From Acidicapsa dinghuensis (GTDB lineage: Bacteria > Acidobacteriota > Terriglobia > Terriglobales > Acidobacteriaceae): DNA of 64,000 bases. The notes below the pieces were generated by a model. The model searched no databases. It worked only from the letters and a program-made list of their open reading frames with translations, and had not been told where the DNA came from. Positions 23,128-31,786 of the stretch are shown here, piece by piece. The translations under genes and the position numbers were made by a program. How positions within the stretch are numbered: position 1 is the first letter of the stretch; every line of letters starts with the position of its first letter. The stretch covers positions 1 through 64,000 of the forward strand of contig NZ_JAGSYH010000006.1 of assembly GCF_025685685.1 (NCBI RefSeq). The letters are read 5' to 3'.

Positions 23128-24591
23128 TCAGTAGGCCTGGAGCTGGTTGAGGGGCAGGCGTACGCGGAAGCAGGTGGAACCATTTTCGGACATGACGCCG
23201 ATGTGGCCGCGGTGCTTGCGCACGATGCGGGTGGCGTTATCGAGACCTAACCCGAGACCGTGGCCGGGGGCCTTGGTGGTGAAGAAGGGTTCGAAGATGC
23301 GGTCCTGAAGATCTTTGGGGATGTCGGGGCCGTTGTCCCAGACTTCGACGAGGATCAGGTCGGCTTCCTGGCGACAGACTACGCGCAGGCAGGGGGTCCA
23401 GTCGGCAGTGCCTTTGCGGGGATCGCGGGCGAGGGCTTCAATCGCATTCTCGATGAGAATGGTCCAAACCTGGTTGAGTTCGCTACCGTAGGCGCTGATG
23501 CTGGGCAGATCTGGTTCGTAATCGCGAACGACATTGATTTTGGCCAGATGCGACTGCATCATCTGTAGCGTGGCATCGACACCGGCGGAGACATCGACCT
23601 CGAGGATAGGGGCGCGGTCCATGTATGAGTAGGTCTTCATGGCGCTGATGAGGTCGAAGATGCGTCCAGTAGAGCTGAGCATGGTTTGCGCGTAGTGCTC
23701 GGCGCGCAGGGTTGAGGCGAACTGTTCGAGGACGACCTGGATGGCGGGTCCTTCGAGAAACTCGGTGAGGGGATTGAGGTCGGAGACCTGAACGCCCAGT
23801 TCAGCGAGATCTGGGGCGATCTGCCATGCCTGAGCGAAGCCATGCTGCTCGATCCATCTGGCGATTTCGTCTTCGCGAGTAGCAATCTCGATCTGGCTGC
23901 TGCGCATTTGCTCGTTGGCGTGGTCGCGCACGTTCCGCTCCCAACATTGGATCGATAGGACCTGTTCAGGCGTGAGACAGAGGGAGACGAGGCGATAACG
24001 GTTGTCGTTGACAGCGTTAAGTTCAGTCAGGATACCGCTCGCAGCGCGCTGAGCCGCAGAGGAGGGGTTATTGAGCTCGTGAGCGAGGTTGCCTGCCAGC
24101 TTGCCGATGGAGGCGAGTTTTTCGCTTTGCTGCTCGATGCGGGTGACTTCGCGGACGCGGTCGAGAAGGGTGGAGATGACGCGCTGGCGCATGGAAGGAA
24201 TGGCTTCCATCATCTCGGGAAAAAGGTCTTTGTGGTGGAGAATGGCCCAGACATCGGTGGCGGCGTATCCCTGGCCGCCGGTGGTGGTCATGCGCGAATA
24301 GGGCAGCAGGCCGGTCATCTGACCGCTGCGGCCGATGAAGAGGGCCATCGGACTGGTGCGGTTGCGGCGGACGTGGATTTCGCCCTTGAGCAGCAGCATC
24401 ATGTATTCAGCGGGGACGCCTTCTTCGAAGATGATGTCGCCGGCCTTGGCGTGGACTTCAATACCGTGCTCGGCGAGCCAACGGCGGTCCTGCTCGGGAA
24501 GCCCCTGGAGCGGGCCGATCTTCTCCAATGCCGCCACAATTTTTTCGGTGGGAGTGGGAATCTCCGGGATCATGGACTGGGGAATTTCCAT
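23128..24591 (-). CDS. Sensor histidine kinase with N-terminal cyclic-nucleotide-binding domain
   Basis: A 487-aa soluble kinase with no membrane segment. Residues about 20-140 form a cNMP-binding (CAP-like) domain (KAGDIIFEEGVPAEYMMLLLKG). The H-box is His171 in GNLAHELNNPSSAAQRA. The HATPase domain has an N-box (WTILIENAIEAL) and G-boxes (VEVWDNGPDIP, FEPFFTTKAPGHGLGLGL). It would autophosphorylate in response to a ligand or partner sensed by the cNMP domain and pass the phosphate to an unlinked response regulator; none is adjacent. The ATG at 24591 has only a weak AAGG upstream, and a second ATG lies six codons in. In similar proteins the NNPSS H-box is paired with thioredoxin-reductase-like or regulator genes, which are not seen here. 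Confidence 0.88.
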   Translation of the reverse strand: MEIPQSMIPEIPTPTEKIVAALEKIGPLQGLPEQDRRWLAEHGIEVHAKAGDIIFEEGVPAEYMMLLLKGEIHVRRNRTSPMALFIGRSGQMTGLLPYSRMTTTGGQGYAATDVWAILHHKDLFPEMMEAIPSMRQRVISTLLDRVREVTRIEQQSEKLASIGKLAGNLAHELNNPSSAAQRAASGILTELNAVNDNRYRLVSLCLTPEQVLSIQCWERNVRDHANEQMRSSQIEIATREDEIARWIEQHGFAQAWQIAPDLAELGVQVSDLNPLTEFLEGPAIQVVLEQFASTLRAEHYAQTMLSSTGRIFDLISAMKTYSYMDRAPILEVDVSAGVDATLQMMQSHLAKINVVRDYEPDLPSISAYGSELNQVWTILIENAIEALARDPRKGTADWTPCLRVVCRQEADLILVEVWDNGPDIPKDLQDRIFEPFFTTKAPGHGLGLGLDNATRIVRKHRGHIGVMSENGSTCFRVRLPLNQLQAY

Positions 24592-24829
24592 GGCGCGACT
24601 GATGACCTTTCGAACTGGGTTCCAGTGTATCGGATGTGGTTGTGGACGGTTTCGATTGGTGGTGCGGTGACGAATACGATGTGGACGTTATTTGTGTTCC
24701 CTTGGGAGCAGTGTGGCAGCTTCGAGGAGTTTGATAAGGCTGACCACTTGGAGCAGAGATTTCCGGATTTGCGCTGACTTTTATTTCCGCACGATAGACT
24801 TTGATTAACTTTGCTGTCAGGAGAGACAT

Positions 24830-25456
24830 GTGATGGGTTGCAGCCCCAAAGGGCCCGATTTGCGAACAGTTAAATGGAAATACCGCAATCGATGGATAGG
24901 GGCCTTAGGCCTGATGACCCTGCTTTTCGCTTTGAGTGGCTGCCGATACATCAAGGGTGATCCGAAAGTGGCTTTTCTAGGAGATTCACTGACGCAGAAG
25001 TGGTTCTATCCGGAGGCCAATTTTGGTATTTTCGGCAACACGACAGAGCAAATACTCAACCGTACTCCAGCGGTTATAGACGGACGCCGGTATGCGAAGG
25101 TTATTTTGCTTGGCGGAACGAATGACGTTTTGCTGCATATTGATCCAACAGTAACAATTGGCAATTTAGAGACGATCGCTACGCAGATTCAAAAGGCAGG
25201 TGAGGAGCCGGTGTTGTGCGAGATTCCACCGATCTTTCATAACTTCAACCTCAAGGATAAAACGGACTTTTCGGAACCGGTGAAAGCTTTGAATGAGCAG
25301 ATTGCGCAACTGGCTGTGCGACACGGATGGAAGCTTGTGGACTATTACGATCCGATGCTGGGGCATCCGGGATACTCGTCAGATGGCGTGCATATGAAGA
25401 AGCTGGGATATCTGACGATGGAACGCGCCTTGCTGAAGGTCGTGCCGGACGCATAG
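24830..25456 (+). CDS. SGNH/GDSL-hydrolase lipoprotein
   Basis: A 208-aa protein with a basic N terminus, a hydrophobic stretch and the lipobox LSGC, so it should be lipid-anchored after cleavage. The SGNH blocks are clear: catalytic Ser in FLGDSLT, Gly in IFGNTTEQ, Asn in LGGTNDV, and Asp-His in SDGVHMKKLGY. Such enzymes are esterases, lipases or acyl-carbohydrate esterases; the substrate is unknown. CAGGAGAGA precedes adjacent GTG (24830) and ATG (24833) codons, either of which could start. The gene converges with ilvC. Confidence 0.85.
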   Translation: MMGCSPKGPDLRTVKWKYRNRWIGALGLMTLLFALSGCRYIKGDPKVAFLGDSLTQKWFYPEANFGIFGNTTEQILNRTPAVIDGRRYAKVILLGGTNDVLLHIDPTVTIGNLETIATQIQKAGEEPVLCEIPPIFHNFNLKDKTDFSEPVKALNEQIAQLAVRHGWKLVDYYDPMLGHPGYSSDGVHMKKLGYLTMERALLKVVPDA

Positions 25457-25502
25457 CAAAGGGGTACTGTTTCGTGGCTGGTGTTTTGAGTTGCAGGGAT
25501 TA

Positions 25503-25533
25503 GACCCGCCTGGCCGGTTACGGAGTGCGGGTC
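25503..25533. terminator. Possible bidirectional terminator between the SGNH gene and ilvC
   Basis: Arms GACCCGC (25503-25509) and GCGGGTC (25527-25533) in the 104-bp gap between convergent genes. The T-tract is poor on both sides, so this is tentative. Confidence 0.35.
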
Positions 25534-25560
25534 TCCCGAAGCAATGGATGCTACTTTCGG

Positions 25561-26583
25561 TTAGCGGGTTTTGGCCACTTCTTCCACTGTGACCGGATCG
25601 AGGAAGGGCATGCTGGCGCGGAGCTGCTTGCCGACGATCTCGATCGGGTGTTTGGCTTCGGCGTCGCGGAAGGCCTGGAATTCCTTGCGGCCGGAGTTCT
25701 GGTCGGCGAGGAAGCGCTTGGCGAAGGTGCCGTCCTGGATGTCGGTCAGGATGCCCTTCATCGCCTTCTTGCTCTCTTCGTTGATGACACGCGGACCGGA
25801 AACGTAATCGCCCCACTCGGCGGTGTCGGAGATGGAGTAGCGCATGTAGGCGAGGCCGCCGCGATAGATGAGGTCGACGATGAGCTTGAGCTCATGGAGG
25901 ACTTCAAAGTAGGCGGACTCGGGCTGGTAACCGGCTTCGGTGAGGGTTTCATAGCCAGCCTTGATGAGGGCGCTGACGCCGCCGCAGAGGACAGCCTGTT
26001 CGCCGAAGAGATCGGTTTCGGTCTCTTCCTTGAAGGTGGTTTCGAGGACTCCGGCGCGGGTGCAGCCGATGCCCTTGAGGTAGCTGAGGATCAGGGCGTG
26101 CGAGTTGCCGGAGGGGTCCTGATGGACGGCGATGAGGCCGGGGACGCCGCCGCCTTCGGTGAAGACTTCGCGGACGCGGTGGCCGGGGGCCTTGGGCGCG
26201 GCCAGGCCGACGTTGATATCGGCTGCGGGAACGATGGTCTTGTAATGGATGTTGAAGCCGTGGGCGAAGAGCAGGAGCTTGCCAGCGGTGAGGTTGGGCG
26301 CGATCTCATCGGTGTAGAGCTTGGCCTGGGTCTGGTCAGGCGTGAGGATCATGATGACGTCGGCCCACTTGGTGACTTCGGCGGGGGTGCCTACTTCGAG
26401 GCCGGCCTTGCGGGCCTTCTCGGTGGACTTGCTGCCGGAGGCGAGACCAACGCGGACTTCAACGCCCGAGTCCTTGAGGTTGAGGGCGTGGGCGTGACCC
26501 TGTGAGCCGTAGCCGATGATGGCGACTTTTTTCGCCTGGATTAGGGTGAGGTCTGCGTTGTTGTCGTAATAGGTCTTGGCCAT
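25561..26583 (-). CDS. ilvC: Ketol-acid reductoisomerase
   Basis: A 340-aa class I enzyme. The ATG at 26583 gives the usual N terminus MAKTYYDNNADLTLIQAKKV; a longer frame adds 26 residues that would read through a repeat. The NAD(P)H loop is GYGSQGHAHALNL. The C-terminal knotted domain carries the acidic metal-binding residues (DLFGEQAVLCGG, the E-rich helix ESAYFEVLHELKLIVDL). IlvC isomerises and reduces acetohydroxy acids to dihydroxy acids in valine/isoleucine synthesis. It is the last gene of the leftward leu-ilv cluster, 89 bp after ilvN. Confidence 0.97.
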   Translation of the reverse strand: MAKTYYDNNADLTLIQAKKVAIIGYGSQGHAHALNLKDSGVEVRVGLASGSKSTEKARKAGLEVGTPAEVTKWADVIMILTPDQTQAKLYTDEIAPNLTAGKLLLFAHGFNIHYKTIVPAADINVGLAAPKAPGHRVREVFTEGGGVPGLIAVHQDPSGNSHALILSYLKGIGCTRAGVLETTFKEETETDLFGEQAVLCGGVSALIKAGYETLTEAGYQPESAYFEVLHELKLIVDLIYRGGLAYMRYSISDTAEWGDYVSGPRVINEESKKAMKGILTDIQDGTFAKRFLADQNSGRKEFQAFRDAEAKHPIEIVGKQLRASMPFLDPVTVEEVAKTR

Positions 26584-26630
26584 TTTCTTATTGTTTCCTT
26601 TGTCGGGGTCTGTGGTCTGAGTGGCATCCA

Positions 26631-26663
26631 TCCCACATCTCAAAATCGAGATGCGGGGCACCC
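26631..26663. repeat. REP-like palindrome (family A) between ilvN and ilvC
   Basis: TCCCACATCTC-aaaat-CGAGATGCGGGGCACCC: arms CATCTC and GAGATG extended imperfectly. It shares TCCCAC and GGGGCACCC with 33903-33945. Confidence 0.5.
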
Positions 26664-26672
26664 AGAGTGGAG

Positions 26673-27269
26673 TCAGATGTTGTCGGCGAAGTTGTCGTTG
26701 ACGATCTCGTGAGTCAAATTGGGCTTGGGTGCGTCGGGATCGGATGCGCCCATGGCTCGCAGAACGCCGCTGGAGTGTTTACCGCGCCTCATTGTCATTT
26801 TACCGCTGCGGCATATCTCGAGGACGCGATCGCCAGTTTCATTGAGCACTTGAATTAGCCCTTCGATTTTGCTCTCGACACCGGTGATCTCGATCATGAG
26901 CGAGTCGGGGGCGAGATCGACGATGCGGGCACGGAAGACTTCGACGAGCTCGAAGATGTGAGAGCGGGTTGCCGCGGTGGCGGCGACCTTGATAAGTGCG
27001 AGCTCGCGGGTGACGCTGGGGGCCTTGCCTATCTCATCTACATCGAGGACATTCTCAAGCTTGTGGAGGCTTGCGCGGATGCGGTTGGCGGTGTGTTCAT
27101 TGGCGTGAGCTGGTGTTTCGCTGACGATGGTCATGCGGGAGATGCCGGGGCGTTCGCTGTGGCCGACGGTTAGGGAGATGATGTTGATGTTCAAACGCCG
27201 GAAGAGGGAAGCTACGCGGGTTAGGACGCCGGGTTTGTCTTCAACGTATGCAACAAATGTGTGGAGCAT
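26673..27269 (-). CDS. ilvN: Acetolactate synthase small (regulatory) subunit
   Basis: A 198-aa protein with an N-terminal ACT domain (HTFVAYVEDKPGVLTRVASLF, then NINIISLTVGHSE) and the C-terminal ALS-small domain (LALIKVAATAATRSHIFELVEVF, RARIVDLAPDSLMIEITG). It binds valine and tunes the catalytic subunit encoded just upstream. The last 30 residues extend a little beyond the usual C terminus. It is normally adjacent to ilvB; here the two are separated by the S23-like gene and its flanking inverted repeats. Confidence 0.95.
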   Translation of the reverse strand: MLHTFVAYVEDKPGVLTRVASLFRRLNINIISLTVGHSERPGISRMTIVSETPAHANEHTANRIRASLHKLENVLDVDEIGKAPSVTRELALIKVAATAATRSHIFELVEVFRARIVDLAPDSLMIEITGVESKIEGLIQVLNETGDRVLEICRSGKMTMRRGKHSSGVLRAMGASDPDAPKPNLTHEIVNDNFADNI

Positions 27270-27282
27270 GACGACACTTCCT

Positions 27283-27311
27283 AGAGATCAGAGATCAGGG
27301 GTCAGAGATCA
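27283..27311 (+). repeat. GATCAGA-stutter repeat (family C), left arm of the S23 cassette
   Basis: 29 bp identical to 9737-9765. Its first 18 bases, AGAGATCAGAGATCAGGG, are repeated exactly but inverted at 27727-27744, so the pair frames the S23-like gene. Confidence 0.8.
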
Positions 27312-27318
27312 AAAACAA

Positions 27319-27675
27319 CTACTTTTTCAATGACTCCAGCGTTGCGTAAATCATTTTTCCAACTTCGTGCGAGAGACTTGTGGTTTCTTCTATCAACTTG
27401 GGATTTCCGAATTCCAGTCTGCGCGCAATTTCCAGTTGGGTTTGCAATTCAAAATTGGAAGCGCGGGCGATGCCTAAGAAATGGCGGTATTCATTGGTGC
27501 CGAGTCTTCCGTGTCCCTCGGCAATGTTACTGGGTAACGATACTGCCGAACGTCTGATTTGGCTCGTCAACCCATAGAGCTCATCGCGGGGAAAGTCCCG
27601 TGTCAAGCTATAGACAGTGACGGTTAGTTGCATAGATCGTTGCCACATTGTTAAATCTCGAAACGATTGAGCCAT
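27319..27675 (-). CDS. S23-type four-helix-bundle protein (23S rRNA intervening-sequence protein family)
   Basis: A 118-aa protein of the S23/avd-like four-helix family: MAQSFRDLTMWQRSMQLTVTVY, FPRDELYGLTSQIRRSAVSLP, SNIAEGHGRLGTNEYRHFL, then two more helices. The ATG at 27675 gives the usual MxxFRDLxxWQ start. Such genes occur inside 23S rRNA insertions and as free-standing genes; relatives help diversity-generating reverse transcriptases, but none is present here. It interrupts the ilvB-ilvN pair and is flanked by perfect 18-bp inverted repeats with no other gene inside, so it looks like an inserted cassette. Its own function is unknown. Confidence 0.85.
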   Translation of the reverse strand: MAQSFRDLTMWQRSMQLTVTVYSLTRDFPRDELYGLTSQIRRSAVSLPSNIAEGHGRLGTNEYRHFLGIARASNFELQTQLEIARRLEFGNPKLIEETTSLSHEVGKMIYATLESLKK

Positions 27676-27726
27676 GCTGCAGCCTCCATAAAAGTTACGC
27701 AGCACCGGGGAAAATTGATCGCTGAA

Positions 27727-27744
27727 CCCTGATCTCTGATCTCT
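27727..27744 (-). repeat. GATCAGA-stutter repeat (family C), right arm of the S23 cassette
   Basis: Reverse complement AGAGATCAGAGATCAGGG, an exact inverted match to 27283-27300. It abuts, and shares one base with, the ilvB stop codon. Confidence 0.8.
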
Positions 27745-29492
27745 TATTCATCCGTAGGTTTCTCGACCAGAGGATTATTATTTGGCCGACGGATCATTTC
27801 GTGCAGGGCTTTGCCTGCTGGGATCATTGGGTAGACGCTGTCTTCCTGCTCGACCATGAAATTGAGCAGATAGGGGCCGTTGTGATTGCGGGCGGCGGCT
27901 ACGGCGTCGGCGAGATCGCCTCGGGTGCGGACGGCGGCGCCGGCAATGCCGTGGGCGTCAGCTAGCTTGACGAAGTCGGGGCTGACGAGCGGAGTGGACT
28001 CGTAGTTGCGCTCGTAGAAGAACTCCTGCCATTGGCGGACCATGCCGAGATAACCATTGTTGATGATGGCGATGTTGATCTTGATCTTTTCCTGAACGAT
28101 GGTGGCGAGTTCGCAGGCGGTCATCTGAAAGCCGCCGTCACCGGCGATGATCCAGACTTCTTTTTCTGGGCAGGCGAACTTTGCGCCGATGCCGGCAGGA
28201 AGCGCGAAGCCCATCGTTCCCGAGCCGCCGGAGGTGATGAGCGAATTCGGATAGTCGTGGTGGTAATACTGAGCTTCCCACATCTGATGCTGGCCTACGT
28301 CGGTGGCGATGACGGCTTTGCCCTCGGTGATGTGCCAGAGATCGTGCATGACGTGGGCGGCGTAGAGGTGACCGTCGTCGGGAAGGTTGCGGATATCGCG
28401 GACGGCGGATTCGCCTTTGCTCTCGGCGATGGTCTTGAGCCATGCGGAGCCGTCGCGGCCGGGAAGCAATGGAAGAAGTTGCTCAAGAACCTGACGGAGA
28501 TCGCCAACGAGGGCCACGTCGGCCTTGATGTTTTTGTTGATCTCGGCGGGGTCGACCTCGATGTGGATCTTCTTTGAATTGGGCGAGTAGGTCGAGGGCG
28601 TGCCGATGACACGGTCGTCGAAGCGCATGCCGCAGGCGATGAGCAGGTCTGCTTCCTGGATGGCGTGGTTAACCCATGATTCGCCGTGCATGCCCATCAT
28701 GCCGAGGTTGAGTGGATGTGATGCGGGGAAGCTGCCAAGACCGAGCAGTGTGGGAGCGACGGGAATCTGCATGCGCTCGGCGAGAGTGCGGACTTGCTCG
28801 TAAGCGTTGGATTGCTGAATGCCGTGCCCTGCGAGGATGACGGGACGCTTGGCGTTGCGGATGAGATCGGCCGCTTCGCGCAGATGCGTGTCCATGACGG
28901 AGAGCATGGGGTGTGGATCGTAAGCCTGCGGCTTGGCTGCCTCGAAGTCGAAGATGGCAGAATTCTGCTGCGCATCTTTGGTGATATCGACGAGGACTGG
29001 ACCGGGGCGGCCTGACTGTGCGATCTGAAGTGCGTGACGGATAGCAGGAGCGATGTCCTGGGCGCAGTTGACGAGGAAGTTGTGTTTCGTGATGGGCAGT
29101 GTGACGCCGGTGATGTCGACTTCCTGGAAGGCGTCGGTGCCGAGTACGCGGCTGGGGACCTGGCCAGTGATGCAGACCATGGGAATGGAGTCCATCATGG
29201 CAGTGGCGATGCCGGTGACGAGATTGGTGGCGCCGGGACCGCTGGTGGCGATGGCCACGCCTACCTTACCCGAGGCGCGCGCGTAGCCGTCGGCCATGTG
29301 GGCTGCGCCCTGCTCGTGACGCACTAGGACGTGATGGATGGGGAACTTGCGCAGTGCGTCGTAGGCGGGAAGGATGGCTCCGCCGGGATAGCCGAAGACT
29401 GTGGTGATGCCCTCGGCGGCGAGGGTGGCCCAGATGATTTCGGCGCCGGTGAGTGTTGGATGAGTGCCTGTGGTTTGTGTTTTCTTACTCAT
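27744..29492 (-). CDS. ilvB: Acetolactate synthase large (catalytic) subunit
   Basis: A 582-aa ThDP enzyme. The ATG at 29492 is chosen because AAGGAG lies upstream. Activating glutamate in VRHEQGAAHMADGYARASG; ThDP motif GDGGFQMTACELATIV ... AIINN. The N-terminal GYPGGAILPAYDAL and FAD-binding middle domain are typical. It condenses two pyruvates to acetolactate, or pyruvate and 2-ketobutyrate to acetohydroxybutyrate. It is related to the PoxB-like protein at 7.2 kb, but its place in the ilv cluster with IlvN identifies it as acetohydroxyacid synthase. Confidence 0.96.
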   Translation of the reverse strand: MSKKTQTTGTHPTLTGAEIIWATLAAEGITTVFGYPGGAILPAYDALRKFPIHHVLVRHEQGAAHMADGYARASGKVGVAIATSGPGATNLVTGIATAMMDSIPMVCITGQVPSRVLGTDAFQEVDITGVTLPITKHNFLVNCAQDIAPAIRHALQIAQSGRPGPVLVDITKDAQQNSAIFDFEAAKPQAYDPHPMLSVMDTHLREAADLIRNAKRPVILAGHGIQQSNAYEQVRTLAERMQIPVAPTLLGLGSFPASHPLNLGMMGMHGESWVNHAIQEADLLIACGMRFDDRVIGTPSTYSPNSKKIHIEVDPAEINKNIKADVALVGDLRQVLEQLLPLLPGRDGSAWLKTIAESKGESAVRDIRNLPDDGHLYAAHVMHDLWHITEGKAVIATDVGQHQMWEAQYYHHDYPNSLITSGGSGTMGFALPAGIGAKFACPEKEVWIIAGDGGFQMTACELATIVQEKIKINIAIINNGYLGMVRQWQEFFYERNYESTPLVSPDFVKLADAHGIAGAAVRTRGDLADAVAAARNHNGPYLLNFMVEQEDSVYPMIPAGKALHEMIRRPNNNPLVEKPTDE

Positions 29493-29530
29493 TGCGATTC
29501 TCCTTCCCGTTGGCAATCGCTATATCCATT

Positions 29531-29587
29531 CAGGGGCTAAAGCCCCGAACGTTTTATGGTGTTTGACGGCACGGCTAAAGCCGTGCC
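29531..29587. repeat. GCTAAAGC double hairpin (family D), copy 1
   Basis: Two small palindromes 21 bases apart: GGGGCTAAAGCCCC (29533-29546) and GGCACGGCTAAAGCCGTGCC (29568-29587), followed by CTTTC. The same pair in the same order lies at 35077-35130. It sits between ilvD and ilvB. Confidence 0.75.
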
Positions 29588-29600
29588 CTTTCAGAGCTGT

Positions 29601-31277
29601 TCAGATGGTGATGGCGCCTTCGCTTGCGGACCTGACGCGATCGACGTACTTGGCGAAGACGCCGGTTTTGAAGCGTGGTGCTGGGGCCTTCCATGTTGCT
29701 TTGCGTTTGGCTAGCTCTTCTTCGCTTACTTCTAATGTGAGCTTGCGATTGGGGATGTCGAAGTGGATGATGTCGCCTTCGCGGATGAGGGCGATGGGGC
29801 CGCCGACCTGGGCTTCCGGGGCGACGTGGCCTACGGTGAAGCCGCGGGTCGCGCCGGAGAAGCGGCCATCGGTCATAAGGGCTACGGTGGCGCTTAACTC
29901 GGCATTGGAGCTGACGGCTGCGGTGACCTGCAGCATCTCGCGCATGCCGGGACCGCCTTTGGGGCCTTCGTAGCGGATGACGAGGACGTCGCCGGGCTTG
30001 ATCTGTTGCGCTTGCACTGCCGCGAAGCAATCGTCTTCGGATTCAAAGACACGAGCGGGGCCGCGGTGCTCGACGCGATCGGCGGCGGCGATCTTCATTA
30101 CGCTGCCTTCGGGGGCGAGATTGCCTTTGAGGATGACGAGGCCGCCGTGGGGTTTGATCGGATGTTCAAAAGTGCCGATCACATCCTGATCGGGCGTTTC
30201 AATGGCGTGTGCTGCTTCTGCGGCAAGCGTTGTGCCATCGATGGTAAGAGTGTTGCCGTCGGCAAGGCCAGCATCGATGAGACGTTTGGCGAGAAGACGC
30301 GAGCCGCCTGCTGCTTGATAGTTCGAAGCGACGTATTTGCCAGCGGGCGAGAGGTTACAGATGAAGGGGGTCTTGTCGCTGATGCGGTCGAAGTCGTCGA
30401 TGGTGAGATCGATGCCCATCTCACGCGCGATGGCGAGGAAGTGCAGGACTGCGTTGGTGGATCCGCCGGAAGCTGCGACGGAAGCGATGGCGTTTTCAAT
30501 GGAGCCGCGGGTGATGATGTCGGAGGGGCGACGGTTAGCGCGGACTGCGTCCATGAGGATGCGGCCGGCTTCGCGGGATGCAGCGGCTTTGTCTTTGTTG
30601 AGCGCGGGCACGCCGGAGAGCTGAATGGGCGAGATGCCGAGGATCTCTGCGGCCATGGCCATGGTGTTAGCGGTGAACTGGCCGCCGCAGGCTCCGGCGC
30701 CTGGACAGGCTGCTGCTTCGACGGCTTCGAGGCCTGCGTCATCGATGGCTCCGCGAGCGTGCGAGCCGATGGCTTCGAAGACGTTGAGGATGGTGATGTC
30801 TTTACCGTTGAGTTTGCCGGGAGCAATGGAGCCGCCATAGAGCATCATGCCGGGGATGTTGAGGCGACAGAGAGCCATGATGATGCCGGGCATGTTCTTG
30901 TCGCAGCCACCGATGCCAACCAGGCCGTCGAAGAGGTTGCCGCGGGCGACGAGCTCGATGGAGTCGGCGATGAGGTCGCGGGAAACCAGCGACGCCTTCA
31001 TTCCCTGTGTGCCCATGGTGATGCCGTCGGAGATGGTGATGGTGTTGAACTCCATCGGAGTGCCGCCGGCTTCGCGGATGCCTTGCTTGACGGCTTCGGC
31101 TACGTCACGGAGATGGAAGTTGCAGGGGCCGATCTCGGTCCAGGTATTGGCGACGCCGATGATGGGCTTGTGCAAATCCTCTTTGCTGAAGCCGATGCCG
31201 CGGAGATAGGAACGCGCGGCGGCGCGGCTGGGGCCTTCGGTGAGGGGTATGCTTTGGCGCTTGCCTTCGATGGTCAC
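29601..31277 (-). CDS. ilvD: Dihydroxy-acid dehydratase
   Basis: A 558-aa protein with the three Fe-S cysteines of the family: Cys52 in IGPCNFH, Cys125 in GGCDKNMPG and Cys197 in CPGAGACGGQ. Length is standard. It dehydrates dihydroxy acids to 2-keto acids for valine and isoleucine. It lies downstream of a UDG-like gene and upstream of ilvB. A family D double hairpin separates it from ilvB. The Fe-S cluster makes it oxygen-sensitive in most bacteria. Confidence 0.96.
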   Translation of the reverse strand: MTIEGKRQSIPLTEGPSRAAARSYLRGIGFSKEDLHKPIIGVANTWTEIGPCNFHLRDVAEAVKQGIREAGGTPMEFNTITISDGITMGTQGMKASLVSRDLIADSIELVARGNLFDGLVGIGGCDKNMPGIIMALCRLNIPGMMLYGGSIAPGKLNGKDITILNVFEAIGSHARGAIDDAGLEAVEAAACPGAGACGGQFTANTMAMAAEILGISPIQLSGVPALNKDKAAASREAGRILMDAVRANRRPSDIITRGSIENAIASVAASGGSTNAVLHFLAIAREMGIDLTIDDFDRISDKTPFICNLSPAGKYVASNYQAAGGSRLLAKRLIDAGLADGNTLTIDGTTLAAEAAHAIETPDQDVIGTFEHPIKPHGGLVILKGNLAPEGSVMKIAAADRVEHRGPARVFESEDDCFAAVQAQQIKPGDVLVIRYEGPKGGPGMREMLQVTAAVSSNAELSATVALMTDGRFSGATRGFTVGHVAPEAQVGGPIALIREGDIIHFDIPNRKLTLEVSEEELAKRKATWKAPAPRFKTGVFAKYVDRVRSASEGAITI

Positions 31278-31309
31278 TGATTTGGTCCTTGTCTCGTGTA
31301 GGTTGCGAT

Positions 31310-31783
31310 TTACCGTGATGCCAAAAGGTTAGGAATGATGACGGTCATTTCGTTGTGGAAGCGTTCCCGGTTTTTGAGAAAGCGCCCCGGATAAGTTGTG
31401 GTGTACATCGGAACTGCCAGTGCTGCTTGTTGCGCTGCCTGCCGGATCATGGGATCGATACTGCGCAGCAGGATCACGATGGATCGAGGCTTGTATTCGA
31501 TCAAGCGATGGGTGAGCGACGCTACGCTTGCCTGAAGCTGTTTTGTCCGTTCCTTTCGCTCCATGCCGTTGACGGGAATGAGCGAGAGATAATCGAGGTA
31601 AAACCCTCGCGCTTTGAACTCGGAGAGGAAATCATTCCATCCAAAGGCCGATTGCATTGCACGATAGAGGTTGGTGTTTTGTGTGTAGAAGAACTTGCCG
31701 CTGCGCGGAGCCGATTCACCCATGAAAAGCGTTGTGATGCGATCAGGCCGATAGCTGCGGCGTAATTCCTCCAGTAGATTCAC
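31310..31783 (-). CDS. Uncharacterised protein, possibly uracil-DNA-glycosylase fold
   Basis: A 157-aa soluble protein. TTLFMGESAPRSGKFFYTQNT near the N terminus resembles the GE(S/A)P segment that opens uracil-DNA-glycosylase-like folds, and KPRSIVILLRSIDPMIRQAA could be the strand following the active site. The usual histidine motif (HPS) is not seen, so it may not be an active glycosylase. It begins only three bases after leuD and ends 32 bases before ilvD, so it belongs to the operon. A role in amino acid synthesis is not evident. The fold call is a guess; the gene itself is solid. Confidence 0.6.
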   Translation of the reverse strand: MNLLEELRRSYRPDRITTLFMGESAPRSGKFFYTQNTNLYRAMQSAFGWNDFLSEFKARGFYLDYLSLIPVNGMERKERTKQLQASVASLTHRLIEYKPRSIVILLRSIDPMIRQAAQQAALAVPMYTTTYPGRFLKNRERFHNEMTVIIPNLLASR

Positions 31784-31786
31784 GGA

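Noticed and set aside
27319..27675. Diversity-generating retroelement suggested by the S23/avd-like protein
   Set aside because: No reverse transcriptase and no template/variable repeat pair lie nearby; the protein starts like free-standing S23-type proteins.
30006..31280. Rightward 424-codon open frame opposite ilvD
   Set aside because: A mirror of ilvD third-position G+C bias. The Gly/Asp/Val-rich translation has no motifs, and ilvD is certain.
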